Shown here: positions 34,217-42,432 of the stretch, piece after piece | Numbering within the stretch: the first letter of the stretch is position 1 | Layout: each line of letters begins with the position of its first letter | NCBI GenBank assembly: GCA_044359955.1 | Contig: JBIKLF010000010.1 | Coordinates: 1 to 64,000, forward strand | From: JACTMZ01 sp044359955 | GTDB taxonomy: Bacteria; Verrucomicrobiota; Verrucomicrobiia; Chthoniobacterales; JACTMZ01 | Length of the DNA: 64,000 nt | Direction: 5' to 3' | Notes under the pieces: model-generated | The model's database searches: none | The model's input: the letters and a program-made list of their open reading frames with translations, nothing else | Told to the model about the DNA's origin: nothing | Position numbers and translations under genes: made by a program

Positions 34217-36265
34217 TTATTCCGCGTGCAGACTCCTGATCGCCGCGGCGATCTGCTCTGTCCCCGGCGCGACCGCGGCCTCCAGCGGCGGGCTGTAGGG
34301 CGTCGGCGAAGGCAAGCCATTCAAGCGCCGGATCGGCGCATCAAGTTCGTCGAACCCGTGCTCGGCCATCTGTGCGGCGATCTCGGCACCCAGACCGCAG
34401 GGCGCGAAGGATTCCTCCACGACCAGCAGGCGCCCGGTCTTGGCCACGGAGCCGAGGATTGTCTTGGTATCCAGAGGCGAGGCCGTGCGCGGATCGATCA
34501 CTTCGACTGAGATTCCCTCCTCCGCAAGTTTCGCCGCCACTTCGAGCACCCGGTGCAGCATCAGGCCGAGGGAAACAACGGTGAGATCCGAACCCTCGCG
34601 CACCACGGCGGCACGACCGAAGTCGATATAGTATTCGCCTTCCGGCACCGGACCCTTGACCGAGAGCAGTTCGCGGTGTTCCAGAAAAAGAACCGGATCG
34701 TTGCATGTCAGCGCCGTTTTCAAGAGCCCCTTCGCATCGCGCGGTGTCGACGGCACGACCACGCGCAAACCCGGGAAGTTGGCATACATCGAATAATAGC
34801 TTCCGGAGTGGTGCGTGGCCGCGGCATGGCCGATGCCAATGCAGCCGCGGAGCAAGACGGGCATCTTGAGACGTCCGCTGCTCATGTATTGGACCTTGGC
34901 GATCTGGTTGATGATCTCGCCCGCGGCATCCAGCACGAAGTCGGCGAACATGAAGTCGACCACTGGTCGAGTGCCGCTCATTGCTGCGCCGCAGGCCAGC
35001 CCGACGAAGCCCCGCTCGCAGATGGGCGTGTCCCGCAGCCGATCCGGACCGTAGAGGGCGTGAAGTCCCGTCGTGGTGGCGAAGTTGCCGCCGCGCTCGC
35101 CGACACCTTCGCCGAGGACAAAGATGCGGGGATTTTTGGCCATCTCTTCGCTCAACGCCTCGTGCGTTGCTTTCATGTAGGTGAGTTCGCGGACCGGGCC
35201 GGCAACGGCAGGCACATCGCGCGATGTGCTTTCCGAGACGGCGTAGACGTGGTCGGTGGCCGTCTCCCGCGCCGGATAGGGACTTTTCTCGGCGCGAAGG
35301 TGCGCCTGACCGACCGCTTCGTCGATCTCGGCATCAAGCGCGGCGAGTTCGGCTTCGGGCACGATGTCCTCCTTGATGAGGTATTTGCGCAAGCGCGCCA
35401 AGGGACAACGCTGCTTCCATTCCTCGACCTCTTCCTTGGTGCGGTAGCCGAAATCGCCCATGCCCTCGGCATGCGGACGCGTGCGGTAAGTTTTGCACTC
35501 GATCAGCGTGGGCCCTTCCCCGCGGCGCGCCCTCGCGATCGCGGCGCGGCCGGCCGCCTCCACCGCGAGCACGTCGTTGCCGTCGACCGCCACCGACTCG
35601 ATGCCGTAGGCCGCACCGCGCGCGGCCACGCTGGGATTGCCGGCGGCGTAAGCGAAGGATACTTCCGTGGCATAGCCGTTGTTCTCGCAGACAAAAAGCA
35701 CCGGCAACCGCCAGATGCTCGCCATGTTCAGTCCCTCGTGGAACGCGCCGTTGTTGACCGCGCCGTCCCCGAAAAATGCCACGGCCACTTGGTCCGTCTT
35801 GAGCAGGCGGAAACTGTAGCCCGCGCCGGCGGCCTGCAGAATGCACGGACCGACAATGCCGCTCGTGCCAAGCATGCCGATCTCGGGCGCAAAAAGATGC
35901 ATGCTCCCGCCGCGGCCTCGCGAGCAGCCTTCAGCGCGGCCGTAAAGCTCCGCGATCAGTTCGAAAGGCTCCATGCCTTTGGCCAAGGCGTGGCCATGCC
36001 CCCGGTGTGTGCTAAAAACCGCGTCGTCGGGACGCAGGTTGGCGCAAATTCCGGCGGCCACGGCTTCCTGTCCGACGTAAGTATGACACGCGCCGTGGAT
36101 GAGCCCCTTCTGGTGGGACCGCGCCAAGCGCTCCTCGACCGCGCGGATGATCAGCATGCGGCGGTAAAGATCGCGAGCATCGGGCGCCACGTCCGATGCC
36201 GCGGCGGCGCGCGAGGACGGTTTTTTTCCGGCAGCCGTTTTCGCCGGTTTGGTTTTCAGCTTCAT
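34217..36265 (-). CDS. Fused E1 alpha-beta, thiamine-diphosphate dehydrogenase
   Basis: 682 aa. Residues 30-345 are the E1-alpha half: HTYVGQEAVAAG, STHRGHGHALAKG, TPP motif GDGAVNNGAFHEGLNMA ... ENNGYA. Residues about 365-682 are the E1-beta half: MKATHEALSEEMAKNPRIFVLGEGVGERGG, DFMFADFVLDAAGEIINQ, VIDPRTASPLDT. The two are normally separate genes in acetoin, pyruvate and branched-chain dehydrogenases; fusion occurs in some lineages. It decarboxylates a 2-keto acid (or cleaves acetoin) and passes the acyl to E2. ATG at 36265 overlaps the AhpD-like stop by 4 bp. The N-terminus is Lys/Ala-rich, like a flexible tail. Confidence 0.9.
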   Translation of the reverse strand: MKLKTKPAKTAAGKKPSSRAAAASDVAPDARDLYRRMLIIRAVEERLARSHQKGLIHGACHTYVGQEAVAAGICANLRPDDAVFSTHRGHGHALAKGMEPFELIAELYGRAEGCSRGRGGSMHLFAPEIGMLGTSGIVGPCILQAAGAGYSFRLLKTDQVAVAFFGDGAVNNGAFHEGLNMASIWRLPVLFVCENNGYATEVSFAYAAGNPSVAARGAAYGIESVAVDGNDVLAVEAAGRAAIARARRGEGPTLIECKTYRTRPHAEGMGDFGYRTKEEVEEWKQRCPLARLRKYLIKEDIVPEAELAALDAEIDEAVGQAHLRAEKSPYPARETATDHVYAVSESTSRDVPAVAGPVRELTYMKATHEALSEEMAKNPRIFVLGEGVGERGGNFATTTGLHALYGPDRLRDTPICERGFVGLACGAAMSGTRPVVDFMFADFVLDAAGEIINQIAKVQYMSSGRLKMPVLLRGCIGIGHAAATHHSGSYYSMYANFPGLRVVVPSTPRDAKGLLKTALTCNDPVLFLEHRELLSVKGPVPEGEYYIDFGRAAVVREGSDLTVVSLGLMLHRVLEVAAKLAEEGISVEVIDPRTASPLDTKTILGSVAKTGRLLVVEESFAPCGLGAEIAAQMAEHGFDELDAPIRRLNGLPSPTPYSPPLEAAVAPGTEQIAAAIRSLHAE

Positions 36266-36612
36266 GTGGCGGGAGTGTCTGTTTGGGAAGAAAGAGCGCG
36301 CAGGACTTCGGGCAAATGAACGAAGGCCGGGCCGCCGGCCATCATCACGGCCACGCCAGCCGCTTCGATCACCTGCTCGCGGGTCGCTCCGGCTTTGAGG
36401 GCCTCGGCGGTGTGGATGTGGATGCATCCGGTGCAGCCCTGCGCCAATCCCACCGCGGCGGCGATCAATTCTTTTTCGCGCTGGGAAAGGGCTCCGGGTT
36501 GCATGAGTGCGTGGTGCATGCCCCCGAAAGCTTTGGCTACTTCGGGCGCCTGGGAACGCAGAGCGGCAAAGTCGCGCTGCCAATCGGCGAGGGGGGCGGT
36601 AGGAGTGTTCAT
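36262..36612 (-). CDS. AhpD-like / carboxymuconolactone-decarboxylase-family protein
   Basis: 116 aa. It has the CMD fold with the full AhpD-type active-site set: Glu48, Cys60, Cys63 and His67 (KELIAAAVGLAQGCTGCIHIH). The Glu-12-Cys-2-Cys-3-His spacing equals that of mycobacterial AhpD, a peroxidase that takes electrons from a lipoylated E2. Here the gene sits between the FAH-like gene and the E1-E2 genes and overlaps E1 by ATGA. A lipoyl-linked antioxidant role is therefore a good guess; plain CMD proteins of unknown role are the alternative. ATG 36612 is taken over TTG 36624. Confidence 0.82.
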   Translation of the reverse strand: MNTPTAPLADWQRDFAALRSQAPEVAKAFGGMHHALMQPGALSQREKELIAAAVGLAQGCTGCIHIHTAEALKAGATREQVIEAAGVAVMMAGGPAFVHLPEVLRALSSQTDTPAT

Positions 36613-36631
36613 AGTGAGGAGCAATGGGCGG

Positions 36632-37429
36632 TCAGCCGATGACGGGATTGGTCAGTGTGCCGATTTTTTCGATTTCAATGCTCACCACGTCACCATCTTT
36701 GAGGAAGACGGGTGGTTTTCTCGCCGCACCGATGCCGTGCGGCGTGCCGGTCAGGATGACGGTGCCCGGCAGCAGTGTCGTGTCCGCGGTCAGGAACTCG
36801 ATCAGGGTGGGGACATCGAAAATCATGTCATCGGTATTCCAGTCCTGCATGACTTTCCCGTTCAGGATGGTCTTGATGCGCAGCTTGTTCGGATCGGGTA
36901 TTTCATCCCTGAGCACAAGGCAGGGACCCAAGGGCGCGAAGGTGTCGAACGTCTTGCCGCGGCACCATTGCCCTCCTCCCCATTTCATCTGCCAGTCACG
37001 GGCGCTCACATCATTGGCGCAGGTGTAGCCAAGCACGTGGTCAAGGGCGTCCGCCCGCGTCACGTTGCGCGCCGTCTTTCCGATGACCAGCGCCAACTCG
37101 CATTCATAATCCACCTCGGTGCTTTTCAAGCGCCGGGGGAGCTGGATCGGGTCCCCGGGATTCTGCACCGCGGAGGGCAATTTCATGAAGACCACCGGAA
37201 ACTCGGGAACCGCTTGGTTTCCCTCCTCGGCATGGCGGCGGTAATTGAGACCGATGCAGACCAGCGAAGTTGGGACGACCGGGGCGAGGAGTTTGCCAAG
37301 AGCCACCGCTTCCCCGGTGACCCGGAAATTGTTGAAGATGTCACCCTCGATACGGCAAACGGTTCCGTCGGGCTGCGCAGATCCGTATTGAACGGATCCA
37401 TCGGCAAGTTTGTGTCGAATGATTTTCAT
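36632..37429 (-). CDS. Fumarylacetoacetate-hydrolase-family protein
   Basis: 265 aa. FAH fold with the metal site in STEVDYECELALVIGK (Glu, Glu), the segment GYTCANDVSARDWQMKWGGGQW (Asp) and the ending PGTVILTGTPHGIG. The family includes acylpyruvate hydrolases, 2,4-diketo-3-deoxy-L-fuconate hydrolase, homoprotocatechuate-pathway enzymes and oxaloacetate decarboxylases, all acting on the C-C or keto-enol chemistry of 2-keto acids. In this operon a release of pyruvate or another 2-keto acid for the E1-E2 complex fits best. It lies 4 bp after mqo and 19 bp before the AhpD-like gene. Confidence 0.88.
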   Translation of the reverse strand: MKIIRHKLADGSVQYGSAQPDGTVCRIEGDIFNNFRVTGEAVALGKLLAPVVPTSLVCIGLNYRRHAEEGNQAVPEFPVVFMKLPSAVQNPGDPIQLPRRLKSTEVDYECELALVIGKTARNVTRADALDHVLGYTCANDVSARDWQMKWGGGQWCRGKTFDTFAPLGPCLVLRDEIPDPNKLRIKTILNGKVMQDWNTDDMIFDVPTLIEFLTADTTLLPGTVILTGTPHGIGAARKPPVFLKDGDVVSIEIEKIGTLTNPVIG

Positions 37430-37433
37430 GGAA

Positions 37434-39044
37434 TCAGTTGTCTGCGGAACAATCGGGAGCCATCGCGAGATCATGGCTGCTCCCGGTTCTTTTTACGGTG
37501 CTCCCGTCCTCGGTTGGTTGGGAGCGATGGCGACGGCCGGAATGCGGCGCCAAGCCGAGCCGCTCCTCAGACCGGCGGGTCGTTTCATCAAACAAAGCCG
37601 CACTGCCCGGCGCGCTGAGGTTCCGGTCGAAGGTCGGGATCATCTCCCTCATGCGCTCTTGCCCTGCGGAGCCGACAAGCAAATGAGGAAGGCAGCTTTT
37701 GATAACTTCGAGGGCGATGTTCACCGAAACCGAGGCCCCGGGCGATGCACCCAGCAGGGCTGCGACAGATTTGTCGGTCGAGAAAAAAACCTCGGTGCCG
37801 AAGTAGACCGCTCCTCGGTCCGCTCTTTTGATCGTCTGGACCCGGATTCCCGCTTGCACCAAACGCCAATCCTCGGCCCGGGCGCGGGGATAAAATTCAC
37901 GGAGCGCTGCCAAGCGATGATTCATGGTTTGCAGGGCTTGGGTCACGAGGTAGGAGACCAGCGGGAGGTTGCTCACACCGGCGCGCAGCAAGGTGGTCAA
38001 GTTGTCAGGGCGGACAGATAAAGGGAGGTCAAGCAAGGTTCCCGTCTTTTTGAGAAAACGGGTCGTCCATGAGCCGAAGGGGCCGAACATGAGTTGGCAG
38101 CGACCGTCGAGCCGACGCTGGTCGAGGTGAGGCGCCCCCAGGCTCGGCGCCGAGGGAGGTGTGGCGCCGTAAACCTTCGCGGCATGACGGGCGCAGACAG
38201 ACGGCTCATCGCAAACCAGCCACTGTCCGCCGATGGGAAAGCCCCCCAACCCCGCCACTTCGGGCAGTCCGGTCGATTGGAGAAGCGGAAGGCTTCCTCC
38301 CCCGGCCCCGACAAAAACAAACTTTGCGGAGTGCCGGCGTTTCTCGCCCGTGGTGACGTTTTTCACCGTGAGATGCCACTCCCCCGTGCCGCGTTGCAGG
38401 CGGATCGCCTTCCACCCCGGGGCGACGGCGCAATTTTCCTGCTGCGAAAGCCAATCGCACAGTTTGCGGGCCAACAAACCGAAATCCACTTCCGTGCCGG
38501 GGCCGGTTGTGGCGGCAACGGGACCGGGCTCGCGGCCCTCCATCACGAGCGGTGCCCAGCTTTCGATGTCGGACGGATCCGCGCTCAACCTCATTTCACG
38601 AAAAAAGTGATGCTCCTTCATCGCCGCATACCTCGCCTTGAGAAAATCAACGCCCTCCGCACCCTGCATAAAACAGATATGAGGCACGGGATGGATAAAA
38701 TCCGCAGGGTCGCCGGCCATCCCGTTGACCGCGGCATATCCCCAGAATTGCTTCGAGTGCTCGAATTGCTCGAATATCTGGAGCGCCCTGTCGATCGGGA
38801 CCCGGCCCGAGCCATCCCGTTCCGTCGTGTAGCTGATCTCGCAAACCCCCGCGTGCCCGGTCCCGGCATTGTTCCAACCGTTCGATGCCTCGCGGGCCAG
38901 TTCCGGCGTCACCTCGATCATTTGGATGCGGAGCCGCGGTTCGAGCCGTTTCAACATCGCACCGAGGCTCGCCGACATGATTCCGCTGCCGATCAGCATG
39001 ACATCGGAGCTGTCTGACACGGAGTTGGATACCAGGCAGGACAT
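37434..39044 (-). CDS. mqo: Malate:quinone oxidoreductase
   Basis: 536 aa, the usual length for Mqo. FAD motif MLIGSGIMSASLGAMLK, then ASNGWNNAGTGHAGVCEISYT (Mqo signature), FVFVGAGGGSLPLLQ, GGFPIGGQWLVC and YFGTEVFFSTDKSVAALLGASPGAS. It oxidises L-malate to oxaloacetate and feeds electrons to the quinone pool at the membrane. Its place inside a catabolic operon, rather than with TCA genes, suggests that malate or a malate-like hydroxyacid is made by the pathway, or that this paralogue has another 2-hydroxyacid as substrate. The C-terminal 45 residues are a charged tail. Confidence 0.88.
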   Translation of the reverse strand: MSCLVSNSVSDSSDVMLIGSGIMSASLGAMLKRLEPRLRIQMIEVTPELAREASNGWNNAGTGHAGVCEISYTTERDGSGRVPIDRALQIFEQFEHSKQFWGYAAVNGMAGDPADFIHPVPHICFMQGAEGVDFLKARYAAMKEHHFFREMRLSADPSDIESWAPLVMEGREPGPVAATTGPGTEVDFGLLARKLCDWLSQQENCAVAPGWKAIRLQRGTGEWHLTVKNVTTGEKRRHSAKFVFVGAGGGSLPLLQSTGLPEVAGLGGFPIGGQWLVCDEPSVCARHAAKVYGATPPSAPSLGAPHLDQRRLDGRCQLMFGPFGSWTTRFLKKTGTLLDLPLSVRPDNLTTLLRAGVSNLPLVSYLVTQALQTMNHRLAALREFYPRARAEDWRLVQAGIRVQTIKRADRGAVYFGTEVFFSTDKSVAALLGASPGASVSVNIALEVIKSCLPHLLVGSAGQERMREMIPTFDRNLSAPGSAALFDETTRRSEERLGLAPHSGRRHRSQPTEDGSTVKRTGSSHDLAMAPDCSADN

Positions 39045-39058
39045 TGCTTTCGGGAATC

Positions 39059-40027
39059 TCAAGACACCCCGTTGACCACGTTCGGCAGTCGCTCGCCGCG
39101 AATCGCCTGCATGGCGACGGATACGGCTGTTTCGCGCAGGGTGCGCACGGCCTCGGGACTGACGGAGGCGACATGCGCGGCGAGGATGACGTTCGGCATC
39201 GAGCGGACAGGATGATCGGCAGGGATCGGCTCGGGGTCGAACACGTCGAGCGCCGCACCCGCAAGGTGTCCTGATTGCAGCGCCTCCGTCAGCGCGGTGC
39301 TGTCGACCAGGTCGCCGCGACCCACGTTGACAAAAAACGATCCGCGCTTCATTTTCCGGAACGCCGCCGCGTTGAACATTTGCCTGGTGGCGGGCAGCGA
39401 AGGGCAATGCGGGGAGATGATGTCGCTCTGCGCGAGGAGTTCATCGAAGGTCGCAGCCGGTTGCGCTCCCGTCGCCGCGATCTGCGCGGCATCCACCACC
39501 GGATCGAAAACGAGAACCCGCGCCTTGAAACCCGACAGGCGCTTGACCACCTCGCGACCGATGCGGCCGAAACCGACGATGCCGACCGTGGTGTTTTTCA
39601 GCGCCTGCATTCCGCCGACCGGCGTGGCAAGGCCCCAACCGCCGGAGCGCACAAGCAGCGCGTTCGGCACCACTTGCCGCGTGCCGGCCAGAACGAAGGC
39701 CAGCGTGTGGTCCGCGACTTCGTCGACGCAATATTCCGGAATATTGCACACGGGAATGCCGCGCCCGCGGGCCGCGGCGCAATCCACGTTGTCATAGCCG
39801 ATCCCGTAGCGCACGATGACTTTGGCCTTGTCCATCGAGTCGATCACTTCGGCGTTGACCGTCGCGAACTGGGTGATGACCGCATCGGCCGCGCGCACCA
39901 GACCGGCAATTTCGGCCGGCGGGCGCTTTTCCTTGAATGAAACGATTTCTACTCCGGCGGGACGGGCGAGGGCTTCCTCGATGCCCAAGTCGGGAAAAGA
40001 GTAGTCAGTGATGGCAATGGTCGGCAT
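39059..40027 (-). CDS. D-2-hydroxyacid dehydrogenase (CtBP/phosphoglycerate-dehydrogenase-like)
   Basis: 322 aa. Substrate-binding halves flank a Rossmann domain: GIVGFGRIGREVVKRL. The catalytic trio is Arg in VNVGRGDLVDS, Glu in DVFDPEPIP and His in ILAAHVASVSPEA. IVRYGIGYDNVD and NVVNGV at the end are typical of the C-terminal-binding-protein branch. It reduces a 2-keto acid or oxidises a D-2-hydroxyacid with NAD(H). First gene of the seven-gene operon; mqo begins 14 bp after its stop. The promoter should lie in the 600-bp gap to its right. Confidence 0.9.
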   Translation of the reverse strand: MPTIAITDYSFPDLGIEEALARPAGVEIVSFKEKRPPAEIAGLVRAADAVITQFATVNAEVIDSMDKAKVIVRYGIGYDNVDCAAARGRGIPVCNIPEYCVDEVADHTLAFVLAGTRQVVPNALLVRSGGWGLATPVGGMQALKNTTVGIVGFGRIGREVVKRLSGFKARVLVFDPVVDAAQIAATGAQPAATFDELLAQSDIISPHCPSLPATRQMFNAAAFRKMKRGSFFVNVGRGDLVDSTALTEALQSGHLAGAALDVFDPEPIPADHPVRSMPNVILAAHVASVSPEAVRTLRETAVSVAMQAIRGERLPNVVNGVS

Positions 40028-40631
40028 AAATTCGGACTCAAGAAATTCGGTGCCCGGCGCTCCTGCAAGCCGGGGCGGCTGGGCCCCGCGACCACGGTGC
40101 CTCGGTCGGCCCGCGCGCGGCGCGCACGATTGCGGCCGTTTCAGCTCCGTCGTCTTGATCCCCTTTCATCGTTGTTTGTCCCCTTCTCCGCCGCAGACCT
40201 CGCGACCGGGGAATGGCCAAGCAACCGTATGGTCGGCTCCGCCATGGTCTCGACGGCCCGCGAAAGGCGCCAATCCGGGACTTCTCAGTCTACGCTCCGG
40301 CAAACGAGGCCGAGTCATGTCATCGGTGGAGCAGAACACAATATTGAATTTTGGGGCACCGACCCGATTCCCGCCACCTTTATTGCCCACAGTCTTGGCC
40401 TCTTTTCCGATCATGCCGAGGGGTAGTGTGCCGAAACTTCAGCAAAAAAGGAGAGATAAAGAGCGTAAACAAGCCGAGCAAAGAAGGAGATCCATTTGCC
40501 CGCTGAAAATCGTCGTGTCGGCAAAAGGTATGCTGTCACGGTTGCCACAATTTCACACCCGCTGCGAAAACCCGCAACCGCGCTGGTCGCGGGCGCAATC
40601 CGTTCCCACGCGGGATGGTGCGGCTCTCGTG
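40028..40631. repeat. Intergenic gap with family G copy 1
   Basis: 600 bp, no supported gene. 40321-40422 includes GATTCCCGCCACCTTTATTG and TTTTCCGATCATGCCG, nearly repeated at 42259-42357. The rest (40030-40320) shows a GGCCGAGGCACCGTGGTCG-like GC-rich inverted stretch. The promoter of the leftward operon is expected near 40028-40100. Confidence 0.6.
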
Positions 40632-41468
40632 TCATAATCCGGGCACATACCCCCGGCCGAACTGGGTGGTCATGGGTTGCTTGAACTGCTCGCCGAAAGG
40701 CATCCACGAGGTGGTGCCCCCGTCGACCACGAGGGTCTGGCCGACAATGTAGCGGCCGGCCTCCGAGGCGAGGAACACGGCCACCCCGGCAATGTCGTCC
40801 GGCGTGCCGGCAAAACCGCACGGGATATTCCGCCCCAGAGCCCGGATGGCCTGCCCGGCTTCGGCGGCCGGGGTCGACTTGAAATGGTTTTCCACCGGCA
40901 CGGCGCCCGGCGCGATGCCCGCCACCCGCACGCCGCGAGGCCCGAGTTCGATGGCCAGCTGCCGGGTGAAGGAGATGATGGCGCCCCGCGTGCCGGCATA
41001 CACCGAGTGCTCGGTGTAGCCCTGGTAGGCATGGATCGAGGAGATGTTGAGGACCACGCCCCGGCTCTGCTCGAGGGCGGGCAGCACGGCCTGGGTCAGA
41101 AAATACGGCGCGCGGACATTGACCGCGTAGAGCAGGTCGAATTGCTCGGCGGTCGTCGTGGCGAACGGACGGTTCATGGTGATGCCGGCGTTGTTGACCA
41201 CGACATCCAGCCCCCCCAGGAACGCGACGGCCCCGGCGGCCAATTCTTGCAGCGGCTCGAGGCGGGCGAAGTCCGCTTGGAAGGCGGCCGCTTTTCCTCC
41301 ACTTTCCAAAATTTCGCGGACCACCGCTTCCGCCCCCGCGGGGCTGCTCGAGTAATGCACGGCCACCGCCGCCCCCTCGCGCGCAAAAGCCAGCGCGATG
41401 GCCCGGCCGAGGCCGGTGCCCGCACCGGTCACGAGCACGCGCCGGCCGGCCGTTCCGGCATGGCTCAT
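40632..41468 (-). CDS. Short-chain dehydrogenase-like protein with Lys-to-Arg change
   Basis: 278 aa SDR: TGAGTGLG cofactor motif, NNAGITM, catalytic Ser in NISSIHAY, then Y157-A-G-T-R161 where YxxxK is expected; codon CGG gives Arg. The Lys normally lowers the Tyr pKa and holds the ribose, so catalysis is probably weaker or altered. The C-terminal segment (VVDGGTTSWMPFGEQFKQPM) resembles glucose/3-oxoacyl reductase-type SDRs. Its ATG overlaps the stop of the metallo-beta-lactamase-type gene (ATGA), so the two are co-translated. Confidence 0.85.
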   Translation of the reverse strand: MSHAGTAGRRVLVTGAGTGLGRAIALAFAREGAAVAVHYSSSPAGAEAVVREILESGGKAAAFQADFARLEPLQELAAGAVAFLGGLDVVVNNAGITMNRPFATTTAEQFDLLYAVNVRAPYFLTQAVLPALEQSRGVVLNISSIHAYQGYTEHSVYAGTRGAIISFTRQLAIELGPRGVRVAGIAPGAVPVENHFKSTPAAEAGQAIRALGRNIPCGFAGTPDDIAGVAVFLASEAGRYIVGQTLVVDGGTTSWMPFGEQFKQPMTTQFGRGYVPGL

Positions 41469-42244
41469 GGCGCACCTCCTCCGGACGGCGGCGTCCCCCC
41501 GAGGATCAATTCCTCGCCGGGTCGGAGCAGCTTGGCCTCGACTTGCGGGCAAAATTTTGCGCAAGCATGGACGAACCCGGCCGGATCGCCCGCGCCCTGT
41601 TCGGCGAGGGTCCAAAAATGACACGGGATCGCCATCCCGGGCGCGGCCTCGGCCACCATGCGGGCGGCGTCGATATGGTTCATGTTGCCGAACGTCCCGT
41701 TGATGACGGTCAAAACCACGTGGGGCTTCAGGTCGTAGAGCGGCTGGAAGAACTTGGGCCGCCAGGAGGAATCCCCCGAGACCATGACCCGGATACCGCC
41801 GAAATCCAAAAGGAAAGACAGGGCCGTGGGGGAGAAATCGCCGTGGTCGGCCGGCACGGTATGCACGACCAGATCCTCCAGGTCGTAGCGCTGGTGCGGA
41901 TCGAGCCGGAGGCGACGGTCCTCCGTCACGCCCGCCTCGGCCAACCCGGCCGAGCAACCGGACGGACCGGCAAACCGGCAGGCCGGGTTGAGGCGCGCGA
42001 TCTCCGGGATCGCATCGGGGTCGAGATGGTCGGTGTGCTCATGGGTCAGGATCACCCAGTCCGCCTCGACCTCGCGGGCCGTCAGGGCCGGAAGCGACAG
42101 CCGCTTGAATCCGTGGATGCGTTCACAGGCATCGGACAAATAGGGATCGAGAAAAAAACGCCGCCCTGCCGCCGTGCGGAAAAGGAAGCCCGCCTGGCCG
42201 AGCCACGTGAGACCGAGGCCGCCGGCTGGAACCTCGGCCTGCAC
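41465..42244 (-). CDS. Metallo-beta-lactamase-fold hydrolase (UlaG-like)
   Basis: 259 aa. The MBL signature THEHTDHLD (H-x-H-x-D-H), then ADHGDFSP, VSGDSS and PCHFWTLAEQ supply the metal ligands. The overall look is the UlaG/L-ascorbate-6-phosphate lactonase-type branch (GLTWLGQAGFLFR ... FFLDPYLSD). GTG 42244 is taken as the start, because the reading frame upstream enters repeat G2; GTG 42280 is an alternative. With the downstream SDR it forms a two-gene unit, which may open a lactone and then oxidise or reduce the product. Substrate unknown. Confidence 0.8.
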   Translation of the reverse strand: MQAEVPAGGLGLTWLGQAGFLFRTAAGRRFFLDPYLSDACERIHGFKRLSLPALTAREVEADWVILTHEHTDHLDPDAIPEIARLNPACRFAGPSGCSAGLAEAGVTEDRRLRLDPHQRYDLEDLVVHTVPADHGDFSPTALSFLLDFGGIRVMVSGDSSWRPKFFQPLYDLKPHVVLTVINGTFGNMNHIDAARMVAEAAPGMAIPCHFWTLAEQGAGDPAGFVHACAKFCPQVEAKLLRPGEELILGGTPPSGGGAP

Positions 42245-42258
42245 ACTGGGAGCTGCCG

Positions 42259-42357
42259 TGACGCCGGTGGAACAAGACACTTGACAACACTGGGCCAGCA
42301 GCCCGATTCCCGCCACCTTTATTGACCACAGGATCCACCTGTTTTCCGAGCATGCCG
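42259..42357. repeat. Family G repeat, copy 2
   Basis: Matches 40321-40422 over nearly its whole length, including GATTCCCGCCACCTTTATTG and TTTTCCGAGCATGCCG. It lies between the MBL-fold gene and the esterase gene. Confidence 0.75.
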
Positions 42358-42432
42358 CGGACGCGCCGGGAAGGTTCGGCGGCGCGCTTTGCGAAAAACA
42401 GCGGATGGCATTCGGGGGCGCCGGGCTTGCTT

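Noticed and set aside
37438..38021. Plus-strand frames opposite mqo
   Set aside because: Arg/Gly-rich shadow frames of a certain minus-strand gene.
40411..40635. 74-aa minus-strand frame coupled by ATGA to the SDR stop
   Set aside because: It runs into repeat family G, has no ribosome-binding site of its own and no motif; too weak to call as a gene.
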